Shown: positions 24,401 through 34,102 of the stretch, piece after piece
Layout: each line of letters opens with the position of its first letter
Position numbering within the stretch: the first letter of the stretch is position 1
Source: Azolla caroliniana
Taxonomy: Eukaryota > Polypodiophyta
DNA: 64,000 nt
Direction: 5' to 3'
NCBI GenBank assembly: GCA_043228905.1
Contig: JBHGNT010000003.1
Span: 25,978,001-26,042,000 of the forward strand
The notes under the pieces: model-generated
What the model saw: only the letters and a program-made list of their open reading frames with translations
The model's database searches: none
What the model was told of the DNA's origin: nothing
Translations under genes and position numbers: made by a program

Positions 24401-24800
24401 CGCCCCCACCGATTTTGAGCTCCCGGAGCGTCCCGTTGGTGAAGGTGTGTCCTATGCAGACCGGATCTCGTAAACTGGGGTCCGACGCAACCCCTCTGAT
24501 TCAGGACTCGCTGTCCTCCGGTAAGGGTGCCGCGACTGGCCTTACCTTCCGGTCCATAGTCTTGTACTTCGTGCTAACTCGGGCCGTCCGATCCGACCGG
24601 AGCCCCTGGCTGAAGTTCGCGATGACTTCGTACATCTCTTCGGAACATACCGGTATCGTCCGGTCTTCGTTAAGGTCTTCTCCGGCTACCTTCCTCAGCA
24701 TCCCCAAGGTGTCGTCGAAGGAGACCGCCTCCACGGCCCCGCTGATTTCCTCGTCCAGGCCGACAACTCCGCACGCTCGAAGTCACTCCTCCGCCCTTGC
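21471..24800 (-). pseudogene. Element B pol: RT, RNase H and integrase
   Basis: A single frame of over 1,000 codons with TGA at about 24501 (in PEDSES*IRGV) and TGA at about 23473 (HI*IPHYAH, where Trp would fit). RT: PWNLKPIPVPRAHIPEL, GILEPSSAPYSNRWFTVPKK, RFIQDLQPVN, SVDDLYSGYDQFQL, and the catalytic FLDDIPIKG (about 23785-23810). RNase H: ITVDTSPTGIGWV and IETDCLPILG. Integrase: zinc region H...H...CESCQMH, then D in MVDLVTM, D in VADRGELDAEE, E in NGKVERGHGPI, and a C-terminal GPYVV. FLDDI(P/G)xKG and this RNase H style are what I associate with a gypsy lineage common in fungi and algae and also reported in plants. It is clearly different from element A. Confidence 0.9.
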
Positions 24801-24964
24801 CCTTTCTCGGCCAACGATGCCGACTAACATACACCCTCCGTTGCCAGAGAAGCAAAATCTTGTACTTATCGTACAGGGTTTCTTCGGTTTTGGTTCTATC
24901 GTACAGCTGTGGGGTCTTTCCCGAGTGTCCGGACTATCTCGGCCCCACGCCTTGGCAGCCCTCT

Positions 24965-26917
24965 CTAAAAATCCTCCCGGTTCTCGCCACCGAGGGATTC
25001 GCGGTTCCGCTCGTGGTTTGGTCGCACCGTCAGAAATTGGACTGAATGGCGCCCGTCCTGGCTCTTGACCCTCGCGTAGGCCGAACCGTTGTCCAGCACT
25101 TTGGTCTCCATTCGCACTGCTGTGATGTATGGTTCCCCTAATATGACCGGATGCGAGGACATCTCCTGCACGAAGAAGTGCTGGTCAATCTCAACGTCGC
25201 CGATCTTGACGCGCACATTCGGGCAGGCCCCGTGCAGTTCCTCGGTGGCGTGCATCGCCGCCCGTATCTTCCACCCGTGCTTGGTGTTGATCGGCCATTT
25301 TCCCCTTTTGTAGAAGTCCATGGACATCAGGTTTATTTCCGAACCGTGGTCCACCAGTGCCACCACCGGTTCCTGAACATCTCCGATCTTTACCGGGGTC
25401 TCCGTGGTCGCTCGGGCCCAGTGCGGCCACGAATAGTGGCTCTCCGCCCACTCATCTTCCAGCGCCAAGTCGTCGATGTGCGTCGTCCACACCTCCACCG
25501 GTCTTTCCGGTTCCGTCTCCGTCGACAGCCTCTTCCGTTTCACCAAGTCCACAATGGAGTCGTGGAACTCCTTCTTGGCGATCCCTAGCACCTCCCGCAA
25601 TGACAGCTCCACCTTGCTATCAAGGATCCGTTCTTCTAGGACCTTTCGTAGGTCCGTGGTCCTTTCTATTTCCATCCCCAGTCGGTATCCGCCCTTCCTG
25701 GGGTTATCTTGCACGCTAGACCCACCGGCTTCGTTCCGTTGTTGCCGGAATCGGGTCTCGTATCGTTGTGAGGGCCCGACCGCTCCGGCTTTCCCCACTC
25801 GTTTGTCTTCTACCAGAGCCTCGTAGTTCCGGCAGGCGGCTTCTACGAAGCCCGTCTTCTCCTCGACCGGATCGCTCCACCCGGTTATTTCCCGGACCCG
25901 TCTCTCAGCGCGGTCCGTTTCATCTTTCCTTAGTTGTGCGCCGGCGAGACCTTCCAGCATTGCCGACAAGAATCCGTCTTTGCTCTCCTTTCGGGCCTCG
26001 CTGCCCCCGACCCGAATGCCGACCGACGCCGAGTAGTGGATGGCCTCCACGTGTCGGGCCGCTGCCTCTTCCATCAGTCTCTTCATACCTCCTCGCCCGT
26101 CGTTTCGGTTTAGGGCCCTTCTGGTGTCGTCGGCGTGCACCCGGCCTTCCCACAGGTACACCACCCAGTTCCTCAACGCTTCTGCGAAATCACCGCAATC
26201 CTTCCGGATGTGGCCGACCTCATCGCACCACATGCACCTGTTCCCTGCTGCCGGCCGTCGGTCACGAGCCGGTTCGCCGCCTTCCCTTCGAGTCTGGGCG
26301 ATCTAGAGATCCTTTATCGCCCGCGTCAACTCCTCCAGCGCTGCTCCTCCGGACGAGTCATTGACCATGCCGGTCGAAGCCGAACCGGTTTCGAGCCACT
26401 CCCGGGTCTCTGCCCTTCGCCCTTGTGGTGCCGGTTCAAGCCTCCTTGCTGTGACAGAGCCCGCTCCGGTCGCCCCGTTGTCAGCCCATTCTCGTCGTTT
26501 GTCGAAACGGCCACAAACTCTCTTAACCGCAGTCCAGTCGGTCGTCAGCCCGTCTTCGGTTTCTAGCAAGGAGCCGACTTGATCCCGGTCCCGCTCGTCC
26601 ACCGACTTGACGAACAATAGGACCCGGCTCGTATCCAGAACGGTTCGGTCAAGCGCCGAAAGGCGTGCAAAGCGTTCCTCAAACTCCCAGAGGAGTGCCG
26701 ACGCGTTTCTTCCTTTGTCGGGGGACTCCACCCATTCCATGAAGTCCCGTTTCGAAAGCCGGAGCGCGTCGTCCAGCCCGTATTTCTCTAGGAGTCGGCC
26801 TTCGAACTCCTCCCAGGTACGGCTCTCCGCCCGTACCTCGAGCACCTCCGCATGGATGCTCGGCATCGCCACTCGAGGGAACCCTGCAAGACGCCTCTCT
26901 TCCGGAATGTACCGCAA
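24965..26917 (-). pseudogene. Element B gag (N-terminally truncated) and aspartic protease
   Basis: Gag begins mid-domain (RYIPEERRLAGFPRV...WEEFEGRLLEKYG...SKRDFMEWV), with a stop at 26303-26305. The same frame then continues with a CCHC knuckle, CMWCDEVGHIRKDC (CX2CX4HX4C, about 26195-26236), a basic/acidic linker, and a protease with the catalytic signature ALVDHGSEINLM (about 25345-25380). It later has HPVILGEPYI, the flap-distal part. The final frame runs out at 24965 and pol lies in another frame, so a frameshift or indel separates protease from RT. The start is lost in the deletion that joined B to A's RT. Confidence 0.85.
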
Positions 26918-26920
26918 AAT

Positions 26921-28512
26921 CGTCTAGAAAGACTTGCATGAACGCCAGAATGTATTCCCCAAAGATCTCTGTAATCGTTCGTTGAAATGTTGTTGGCGCT
27001 GTCTTTAGCCCGAACATCATGACGACTGCCACATATACTCCCCAGTCTGTGACAAACGTCGTCTTCTCCTGGTCCTCGGGGTGCATGCGTACTTGGTTAT
27101 AGCCACTGAAGCCATCTAAGAAACTATACATCGCATGGCTTGCGACGGTGTCCAGCACGCTATCGGTGAAGGGTAAGGGAAATGCGTCCGTAATGGTTAT
27201 CGCGTTTAATTTTCGGTAATCTACGCATACCCGTATTTTGCCGTTTTTCTTTGGGACAACCACTATCGGGCTTAGCCATGTCGCTTGTTTAACTGGCCAT
27301 ATGAACCCCGCCCTCAGGAGCTTGTCAATTTCTTCTTTCACTCGGGTCGCGTAATTGGGGTTCATGCGGTAGCGGCGCTGCTGGACAGGTTTCGCGTCAG
27401 TTGCTAAATTGATCTTATGCTGATAGAACTTGGAATCTAACCCCTTCATGTCCTCATGAGCCCAAGCAAACACATCTTTATATTCCGTGAGTAGTGCGAT
27501 CATTGTGATTCTCTGGTCCGGCCTTAATTCCTTTGCGATGGAGAGGAATTGGGGCTCCGATTCCGTACCCACATTCACTTCGTCGAGAGCGGAAGCGGTG
27601 ACTCATCGTGACATCTCCATTTCCCTTTCGAATGCCGCCCGTGCTCTGTTGAGTTCCAATATGGACTCTGGGTTTGGTTCGTACGGCTCTTCGTGCGAAA
27701 CAGTGGTTGTAGTATATTCTGCCGCAGTTGCGATGACATCTATTTCGAACAGCGGAATAATCCGAGGATGTTCGTCCAAGTACGCTTCCAATTCGGCATC
27801 CTCCACCCCAGCCAGCATATTTATGTCTTCCACGTATAACGGTGTTATCCCCTAGGTTGTGGCGTGTTGCCTTCCGTAGGTACGCGAACCTTAGTGCGTC
27901 CATGCCGGAAACTAATACACTCGTGTTGCCAGCTCTGCTTGATATTTGTTGTCCGAAGCCATGGTCTGCCCAGAAGCACTGGGTACGCTCCTGGGGCGTC
28001 CAAAGCGAGACGACCGTCGATATGTCGAAGCGGTGTCCGCCCATGATGATGCCTATTTTGCGAATTAACCCCAACGGTCGCACTGAGCGGGTATCTGCCA
28101 TGCGGAGCCAGAATGGACACGCCTCCCATTCGGAAATGCCTAATTGTTCGCAAGTTTTTGCGCTAATCACATTGACACCTGAGCCGTCGTCGATTACGCA
28201 TCTAGGAACTTCCTGTCCGTGCAATATTACTGTAATAGCCGGGTTGTGCTGATCCACCACCGGTGGTCCATCGTTGACGTCTGTCAGGTGTGTGGCAACG
28301 CTCGCCCCGAGCATGCCCGCCACTTGTGCTTCCATGGTCTGGCGGAAACGTGGAACTAGCTGTAGCAGTTTTTCCATAGTTAACGTGATTTCACAACCTG
28401 CTAACACCTGCCAAATGGGGTCCGGCCCCGATCTTTCGTTCTCTGTTTGCTCCATTGTGTTCGCGGACTCCTGTCGCATACGTTCCGTATTGGTCGCGTT
28501 TGCTTTTTCCAC
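26921..28512 (-). pseudogene. Element A protease and N-terminal two-thirds of RT
   Basis: The protease has CVIDDGSGVNVISAKTC near 28190, where DDGS replaces the usual D-S/T-G. The frame shifts near 28005, where LDAPGAYPVLLGRPWL continues in the next frame. A linker stops at TGA 27601, then RT follows: ELRPDQRITMIALLTEYKD, GFIWPVKQATWLSPIVVVPK, RVCVDYRKLNAITI, YSFLDGFSGYNQVRM, MMFGLKTAPTTFQR, and the catalytic FMQVFLDDF at about 26930. There A's sequence ends and element B's gag begins without a break. RT palm motifs are complete up to the catalytic Asp pair; thumb and connection are missing. Tat/Athila-type RT. Confidence 0.93.
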
Positions 28513-28529
28513 CCAGGCTTGGGCTTGTC

Positions 28530-29847
28530 ATCGTACCTCGTCCTACACAGCCCAATCCGTCGTTTTTGTTTGCTGGCGTGTTGTGACTTGTTTCACCTCC
28601 GCCGTAATCGTATTGACGGCAGGCCCCTTTCCCTTGCGTGCTAGGCATTGCGTGGCATAGTGTCCGGGTTGATGACAAATAAAACAATGGATGCTTGATT
28701 CTCCCTTCTCAGCCCCAGGTGGTGTGTGCCGCTCTCCGGGCGCTACTTGCTCTTCGCGGTCCGGCCTCGTTTGTCAGAACGTACGCGGTGGCTGTTGTTG
28801 GTCCCGTCGTTGTTCCTGGTGCCGCTCATCCCCCGAGCTTTCGTCGTAACGCCGGTGATCCCTATATTGCCGAGGCTTACCCCGATAGCTATTGAAGCCG
28901 CCCCATTTGTTTGTCGGGCGTTGATGTTCGTATCGCCGACCCCCTTTGGCGTAACTCGGATGTCCACGATAATCCTCGTCCTTTGGGTCGTCCTCCTCGG
29001 ACTCGTTGTGATTCCGGCGATTCCGGTTGTACCGGTCCTCCCACAGGTTGCGATCCTTATACCGAGATCGGTCTTCTTGCCTCCTTTGTTCCGCCCAGTG
29101 CGGTTGACGTTGTGTGTCCATGCTATGGACCGCGGGAGTGGCTCTGTTTAACATATTGTACTCGCATTGGTCGATTGTGTGAACCTTCGAGTGGCAGATT
29201 GGGCAGTGGATTCACATATTGCACTCCACCGCGGAATGCCCCGAGTTCAAGCAAATCGTGCACTAGATTGCTTGACGAAATTGGCGTTCCTCATCCTGAG
29301 GTAACGCTTGTCGTAAGGATGACATCGAAAACCTCTCCTCCTCGTCATCCAACTCGAGCTATAACACTCGTTCAATCACCATATCCGCCGTTTCCCCTTT
29401 CACGCTATTGTTGTTGAGCGTTGCCCGGATGGGCCGGCGTAACGCTGCCAGAAATGTCTCCCAAGCCTCCTCCTCCGCGGGGCTTTGTTCCAATTTCTGT
29501 CGTAAATTTTGGAAACGTAAGCTGAAGTCTGTTATCGTCTCAGTCGGTAGTTGCTTAATCGTATAAAACTGCCCGAGAATCTCGCATTGTGGAACCCTCC
29601 GATGGAAGAATCGCAAGAAAGCGGACTGCAGCTGATCGAAGGTTGTTATGGCTGGTAAGTCCATCTGTGAATGTCAAAACGCTGCACGCCCATCTAATGT
29701 TAATCCGAACTCCGTCATTTTCGACTAGTGTGCCACCGTCTCAGAGAGATTCTGCGCCATGTGGTTCGCATTCCAAACATTCAAAAACATGTGAATATGA
29801 GTTGCGGCGTCGGTTTCACCGTTAAAGCGGGGGTAGGCAAAGGCCAT
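28530..29847 (-). pseudogene. Element A gag with three CCHC zinc knuckles
   Basis: The frame opens at ATG 29845-29847 (MAFAYPRFNGETDAATHIH), a Retrotrans_gag-type capsid, and continues through QSAFLRFFHRR and LPTETITDFSLRFQNLRQKL. Stops interrupt it: a TAG near 29725, a TGA near 29680, TAG 29359-29361, TAG 29263-29265, and a TGA near 29211. Knuckles 1 and 2 are adjacent (CTICLNSGHSAVEC, 29221-29262; CPICHSKVHTIDQC, 29164-29205). An Arg/Asp/Tyr-rich linker of about 130 residues with a TGA near 28775 follows, then knuckle 3 (CFICHQPGHYATQC, 28645-28686). Each fits CX2CX4HX4C. The same frame continues into protease, so gag-pro was probably one polyprotein. Confidence 0.9.
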
Positions 29848-29955
29848 AGGGGGAGCTACGGCGGATCGGAAAAGGTAACAGGGTGGCTGCGGTGAGTGTG
29901 GTCCCCGCGTCCCGTCGAGGTAGTACTAAGGTCGCTGATGCGCGGCTTTTGCCGG

Positions 29956-30565
29956 TGTCGTGAAGAAAACCGGCCATAGGCGGAATCGGAGAGAAAGCGC
30001 GTAAACCAGCCCTTACACGGATGGACGCGTGACTTGATATTTGTACACGAACCGGTGGATGTAAATACTAAGCCGCACGCATTTATTAGGGGGGGGATTG
30101 TGCATATCCCGGTCAGAGGGACAGGGAATAAAGGGAAGAGGACAAGGGAAAACGGGTATCGCGCATTGGGAAAGAAAAAGGGGTTGCTGCAGAACGGAAG
30201 GCGGAGCTCTTTCTCTTCGACTCGAATCGTCGCTCTCTGTGGGTGTCGGGAGGTCGGTGCCTCTGCTTTGTAGACAAACCGTGTGCTTCCAGCAGAGTCG
30301 CTCCCTTTCCCCTTTTGTTTCTTTGAGTCGTGTGACTGTCGTCGGTGTGCGCGAGTAGGGTCCCCGTGTCGGGTCCGTCGCCGCTTTGTCGGTTGTAACT
30401 GTCGGAGTTTGTACTCTCTTGTCGTTATAACTAAGTGTTACGTTCTATATCTCTCTTTCTCGCTTCTACGTGTCGGTGAATCTATCTCTCTCTCTCTCTC
30501 GCTCCTCGGTCCAAGACCCCCGTGGTCCCGCCCCTTTCTACACGTACGCGCGTAACAACGCGACA
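29956..30565 (+). mobile_element. Solo LTR of element B's family, opposite orientation, in element A's leader
   Basis: It starts TGTCGTGAAGAAAACCGG and ends ...ACGCGACA, matching the start and end of B's LTR read on the minus strand. Shared internal blocks include gtgcttcc, ttgtaac, gtgaatct and aagacccccg. CCGG flanks both sides (29952-29955 and 30566-30569), a 4-bp remnant of the usual 5-bp duplication. It splits A's leader between the 5' LTR and gag. No internal region, so it is a solo LTR left by recombination. Confidence 0.85.
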
Positions 30566-30709
30566 CCGGGCGCGTTCTTCTGCTTGGCGTGTGACGGACC
30601 TTGTTATTGGCCGGTCTTGTCTTGTTAGTTCTCTGGGTCTTCTGCAGCTAAACATCCATTCGTTGTTGCTCGTCTATGAGGAAACACAGATCACCAGGCG
30701 TGCCAAAAG

Positions 30710-31148
30710 TGTTGCCGTTTAGGAACACAGTCCGTGGTCAATCCTTCAACCTAGACCTCAAGGTGGGTGTGGAATAACGAACAGGGTTTAAGCGTAATGC
30801 GTCAGGGGAGAACCTCTGTATTTCCTCCATGTATAAGGGAAGACGGCTACAACCGAATCCCTATCACAAGTTACACTTACGTACTACTACGCTTAAGTAT
30901 CCGAGACACCAACACTGAATTAGCCGCAGCTATACACAGAAACTCAGAGAAGATAGAATTCTATTATCAGGCGTTCTTTACATTTCCAAAAATTACACGC
31001 ACCTCCATAAGAGGTTTTCTGCCCTTTATATATGCAGGGTCTAATTAGCCGTTCACGCTTCCTACGTGAAACGTTACATGCGTTATGCTCTTATATAGTT
31101 TCTTATTCCTACGCTTTTGTCCATCGGTTACTATTCCGGCGGACAACA
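30710..31148 (-). repeat. Element A 5' LTR
   Basis: 439 bp, same ends as the 3' LTR. Immediately inside (minus strand, below 30710) comes CTTTTGGCACGCCTGGTG, in which TGGCACGCCTGGTG is a plausible primer-binding site because it starts TGG, the complement of a tRNA CCA end. The tRNA is not identified. Confidence 0.93.
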
Positions 31149-31153
31149 ACAAG

Positions 31154-31262
31154 CGAGAGAGGCGAGCACGAACAAGAGATAGAGACGGTATATGATTTAA
31201 GAAGCAAGAGTATACAATACAACATTTTACTAAACTTAACAATGCTCGATCGCAAAGATTAA
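31154..31262. other. Short intergenic strip between element A and a LINE tail
   Basis: About 110 bp of unique-looking sequence after A's target duplication; no feature. Confidence 0.6.
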
Positions 31263-31510
31263 ACTTTTTTTTGTTTTCTTTTCCCAAAAAAACTCCTTCC
31301 ATTAGCTATAAAATTTTACAAATGCGAAGGTTATTATTATATAAATCTCAGTATGGACATGATAGTTCCATCTTATGTGGAGGCCCAATGACTCAAGAAA
31401 GGGAGAGGACAATCATAATGCTAATTGTTGGATGAAGGCTAATCGTTGTCTTTCGACTCCATCGGATCCGCTCATAAGGCCATCGTATTGGTTGATTGGC
31501 TACAACTTTA

Positions 31511-31864
31511 TGTTGAATATAGGGATATAATGGTCGTATCACATTGTCCCATTTGGACAAACTAGAGTAGGACATATTTGTAATATGATCAAAGGCAAGT
31601 TGCCCTAGCTCAATTAGTATATAAATGAACTTAAAACTAGTTTGTAAAATGATGTTGAGGTAGATGCCGCCATTCTTTGTAACTTCTTGATTTGAATATA
31701 CAGTTACATCTTTGTGTGCCTCTCTATCTCTCTTTGATTGTTCTTGTTGGTCTTGTTAAGTCGTTTCAATTCCTCCCTGTTCATCTTGTTTATTTCTATC
31801 AATCTGATGTTCTTCATCCAATAGTTTTGTTCATGTTTATCTTCGCTGGCGACCGTCTCCAACA
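31511..31864 (+). repeat. Left LTR of the gag-only copia element
   Basis: 354 bp, TG...CA ends, followed directly by the primer-binding site. Confidence 0.9.
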
Positions 31865-32463
31865 TTTGGTATTAGAGCGAAGTTGGTATCCATTGTCGGC
31901 CGTCATCAATCCTATCATTAGCACTTTTGTTTAGGCCGTTGAAGACTTCAAGTTTTATGAAAACATATTGAACAAACTTTCCAAGATTTCTGCTAGATAG
32001 AAATCTTCCGATTGGCAACTACAAATTTTCATTCTGTGAGATGAATAGCCACTTTGCTTATTTGTACCCTATCCACCTAGACAAAACTTCAGGTAAGCTA
32101 GTCGTTTGTAACCCCTCGTTGGTTGCAGTCACTCAAAGTGGAATCTTGATTTAGTCGGCACCATCCGTGCTCAATTCGACTAGGAGACATTCGAGCAGAC
32201 CACTCAACTCTATTCATCTATCCGTCGTAGCCACTCCAAGTAGGATCAACAATCCAATCGACATAGTTTGTGCCCAATTTGACTAGGCACCATTCTGGAT
32301 AGACAAGTCATTTCAATTCCGTTTTCGGCCATAGTCACTTTGACCAGGACAAGCCGACAACCAACTTGGTTTGTGTTCGACTCGACTATATCAAATCCAG
32401 GTGAATCATCCGGTTACACCCACTTATTGATCATAGCCACTATGGACAAAACTTTCAAACAAG

Positions 32464-32830
32464 TCAGCTCATATCAAAAATGGTCTCAACATCTGACTCA
32501 TAAAAGATGAGTCTTAGGAAGTTCAATGTCTATAGAACTTCAATTTCCGGAAGGAGCAAATGCAAGACTATCTTATCGTGAAAGGTCAGATCGATCCAAT
32601 CGAAACAAAAATCCTCCCAAAGAGTACAAGCCGAATGAATGGACGAAAGCTCATATCAGAAATTGTCTCAACATCCGACTCATAAAAGATGAGTCTTAGG
32701 AAGTTCAATGTCTATAGAACTTCAATTTCCGGAAGGAGCAAATGCAAGACTATCTGATCGTGAAAGGTCAGATCGATCCAATCGAAACAAAATTACTCCC
32801 AAAGAGTACAAGCCGAATGAATGGACGAAA
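32464..32830 (+). repeat. Tandem duplication of about 183 bp inside the copia gag region
   Basis: The segment aagctcatatca...gaatggacgaa occurs at about 32464-32647 and again at about 32648-32826 with few changes. It covers the 5' part of gag. Confidence 0.85.
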
Positions 32831-33215
32831 TTGGATCAGATAGCACGAGCCACCATTCGGATGCACTTATCCAAATCGGTTTACTACACTGTACAATTGT
32901 GTTTGACAATATTTCAATTATGGAAGATGTCGAACAGTTATGAGAAGAAGGTGGCCACCACCAAAATCTATCTTTATTTGGTGATTGCAGAACCTTCGGA
33001 TGAAAGAATCTGACTCGGTCCAAGCACATTTAAATGAGTATGAAAGTATAAACTCCCAAATTTCAGCTCAGGGAATGGCGATTGACGACGAGCTGAAAGC
33101 TCTTTTGCTTATGAGCAGTCTCCCCTTTTGCTTATGAGCAGTCTCCCCCCTTTATGGGAAACTTTCGTTACTACCGTGTGCAATGTGTCAATTGTTGTTG
33201 TCAAGTAGTCTGAAG
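32650..33215 (+). pseudogene. Copia gag (UBN2/Retrotran_gag_2 type) remnant
   Basis: The reading KPNEWTKLDQIARATIRMHL, then YTVQLCLTIFQLWKM and YEKKVATTKIYLYL, matches the copia gag pattern (W-x(3)-D, LWxxL, YEKKxxxxKxxL). After a frameshift near 33010 it continues as QAHLNEYESINSQ, DDELKALLLMSSLPP and WETFVTTVCN. No zinc knuckle or protease follows. Broken by frameshift and stops. Confidence 0.85.
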
Positions 33216-33622
33216 CCACGAGCTTAATTCTAACGGAAGATGCTCATAGAAATCGTTCGTACATGATTCGGCTAATGATATGTAGTACAAAGTTTGGTCG
33301 ATTGACCGAACAGTCAGAGAAGAAGTTCTTCCCAACAACCGAACAATGCTTGAAGCCAAAGCAAGTGAAGAGACACGAGAATTTGCAACTATTGCAAGAA
33401 ACCTAGACAAATCAAGACCGATTGCCGTGCCCTCAAGGCCAAGAACAACTTAACCTATTCAACATTCAGCATCTAGGAGTTCGAACTAGCTAATACGGCT
33501 CTGGTTATTAAGCCCATGCCAATTGAGGAAAACAATCAATCAGTTTATCATCTCTTTGTATAATCTATATATTTGTTTTCTTTATTACAAATTCTTTGAT
33601 GTATACGCCCATTATTGGGGAG

Positions 33623-33835
33623 TGTCGAATACGGGGATACAATGGTCGTATTTACATTGTCCCATTTGGACAAACTAGACTAGAACATATTTGCAATATG
33701 ATCAAAGGGCAGTTGCCTAGCTTAGTTAGTATATAACTGAACCTTGTAATTAGTTTGTAAAATGATGTTGACGTAGATGTCGCCATTCCTTGTAACTTCT
33801 TGATTTGAATGTACAGTTACATCTTTGTGACAATG

Positions 33836-33883
<48 letters not shown>

Positions 33884-33997
33884 ATCTTGCTAAGTCGTTT
33901 CATCTCCTCCCTGTTCATCTTGTTTATGTCTATCAATTCATGTTCTTCATACAATAGTGTTGTTCCTGTTTATCTTCACTTACGAATGTCTCCAACA
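33623..33997 (+). repeat. Right LTR of the gag-only copia element
   Basis: 375 bp. Longer than the left copy mainly because of an expanded (TC)n run at about 33838-33881. Confidence 0.9.
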
Positions 33998-34102
33998 CTT
34001 CACTCCACATCTCTTGCAATAACATTGCTTGATGCACGGTTTGATTGGAAAAGACTCGTTTATACCATTGTTTCTAGAGAATCCCAAAAGGTATTGGGTT
34101 GA

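Larger units (their letters stand above)
20768..26920 (-). mobile_element. Element B: GC-rich Ty3/gypsy element nested in element A, 5' end deleted
   Basis: Minus-strand element with gag remnant, zinc knuckle, protease, RT, RNase H, integrase and a 3' LTR (20768-21397). The LTR ends exactly where element A's RNase H resumes. At the other end B's gag starts mid-protein (near 26917) and is fused to A's RT just after the VFLDDF catalytic motif. So B's 5' LTR, leader and gag start, together with A's RT C-terminal part and RNase H N-terminal part, are missing. The simplest reading is insertion of B into A's RNase H region followed by one deletion. B is much richer in G+C than the DNA around element A. 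Confidence 0.9.
15583..31148 (-). mobile_element. Element A: Tat-like Ty3/gypsy LTR retrotransposon with extra 3' ORF
   Basis: Two 439-bp direct LTRs (15583-16021 and 30710-31148) differ at about 12 positions (about 97% identity) and are flanked by the same 5-bp target duplication, ACAAG (15578-15582 and 31149-31153). On the minus strand the order is 5' LTR, leader, gag with three zinc knuckles, protease, RT, [element B inserted], end of RNase H, integrase, polypurine tract, an extra ORF, 3' LTR. RT and integrase motifs (VFLDDF; NGLAEST...ALWAYRT) are of the Tat/Athila type. The copy is dead: many stops, a frameshift in protease and another before integrase, and loss of the RT/RNase H middle. 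Confidence 0.95.
31511..33997 (+). mobile_element. Non-autonomous copia element carrying only a gag remnant
   Basis: Left LTR 31511-31864 (TGTTGAATATAGG...CCAACA), primer-binding site TTTGGTATTAGAGC at 31865-31878 (initiator Met tRNA type), a purine tract ATTGGGGAG at 33614-33622, and right LTR 33623-33997 (TGTCGAATACGGG...CCAACA). Flanking pentamers are CTTTA (31506-31510) and CTTCA (33998-34002), a 4/5 match. The internal region is only about 1.76 kb and has no pol, so the element depended on others. Confidence 0.92.
31263..34102 (-). mobile_element. LINE 3' tail on the minus strand, split by a copia insertion
   Basis: The two pieces 31263-31510 and about 33998-34102 together are the reverse complement of a close relative of the LINE tail at 44539-44865. 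Shared blocks include gaaagacaacga, ccttcatccaacaa, ctctccctttcttgagtca, acataagatggaact and atggaaggagttttttt. The A-rich end points left (31263-31290 is T-rich on the plus strand). The reading passes from ...ggctacaacttt on the left to cactccacatctc on the right of the copia element, confirming that copia jumped into it. The 5' end of this LINE is not located. Confidence 0.88.

Noticed and set aside
21600-26600. Many plus-strand open frames of 60-200 codons across element B
   Set aside because: They are antisense shadows of B's GC-rich gag-pol; low-complexity Ser/Arg/Pro translations without family motifs.
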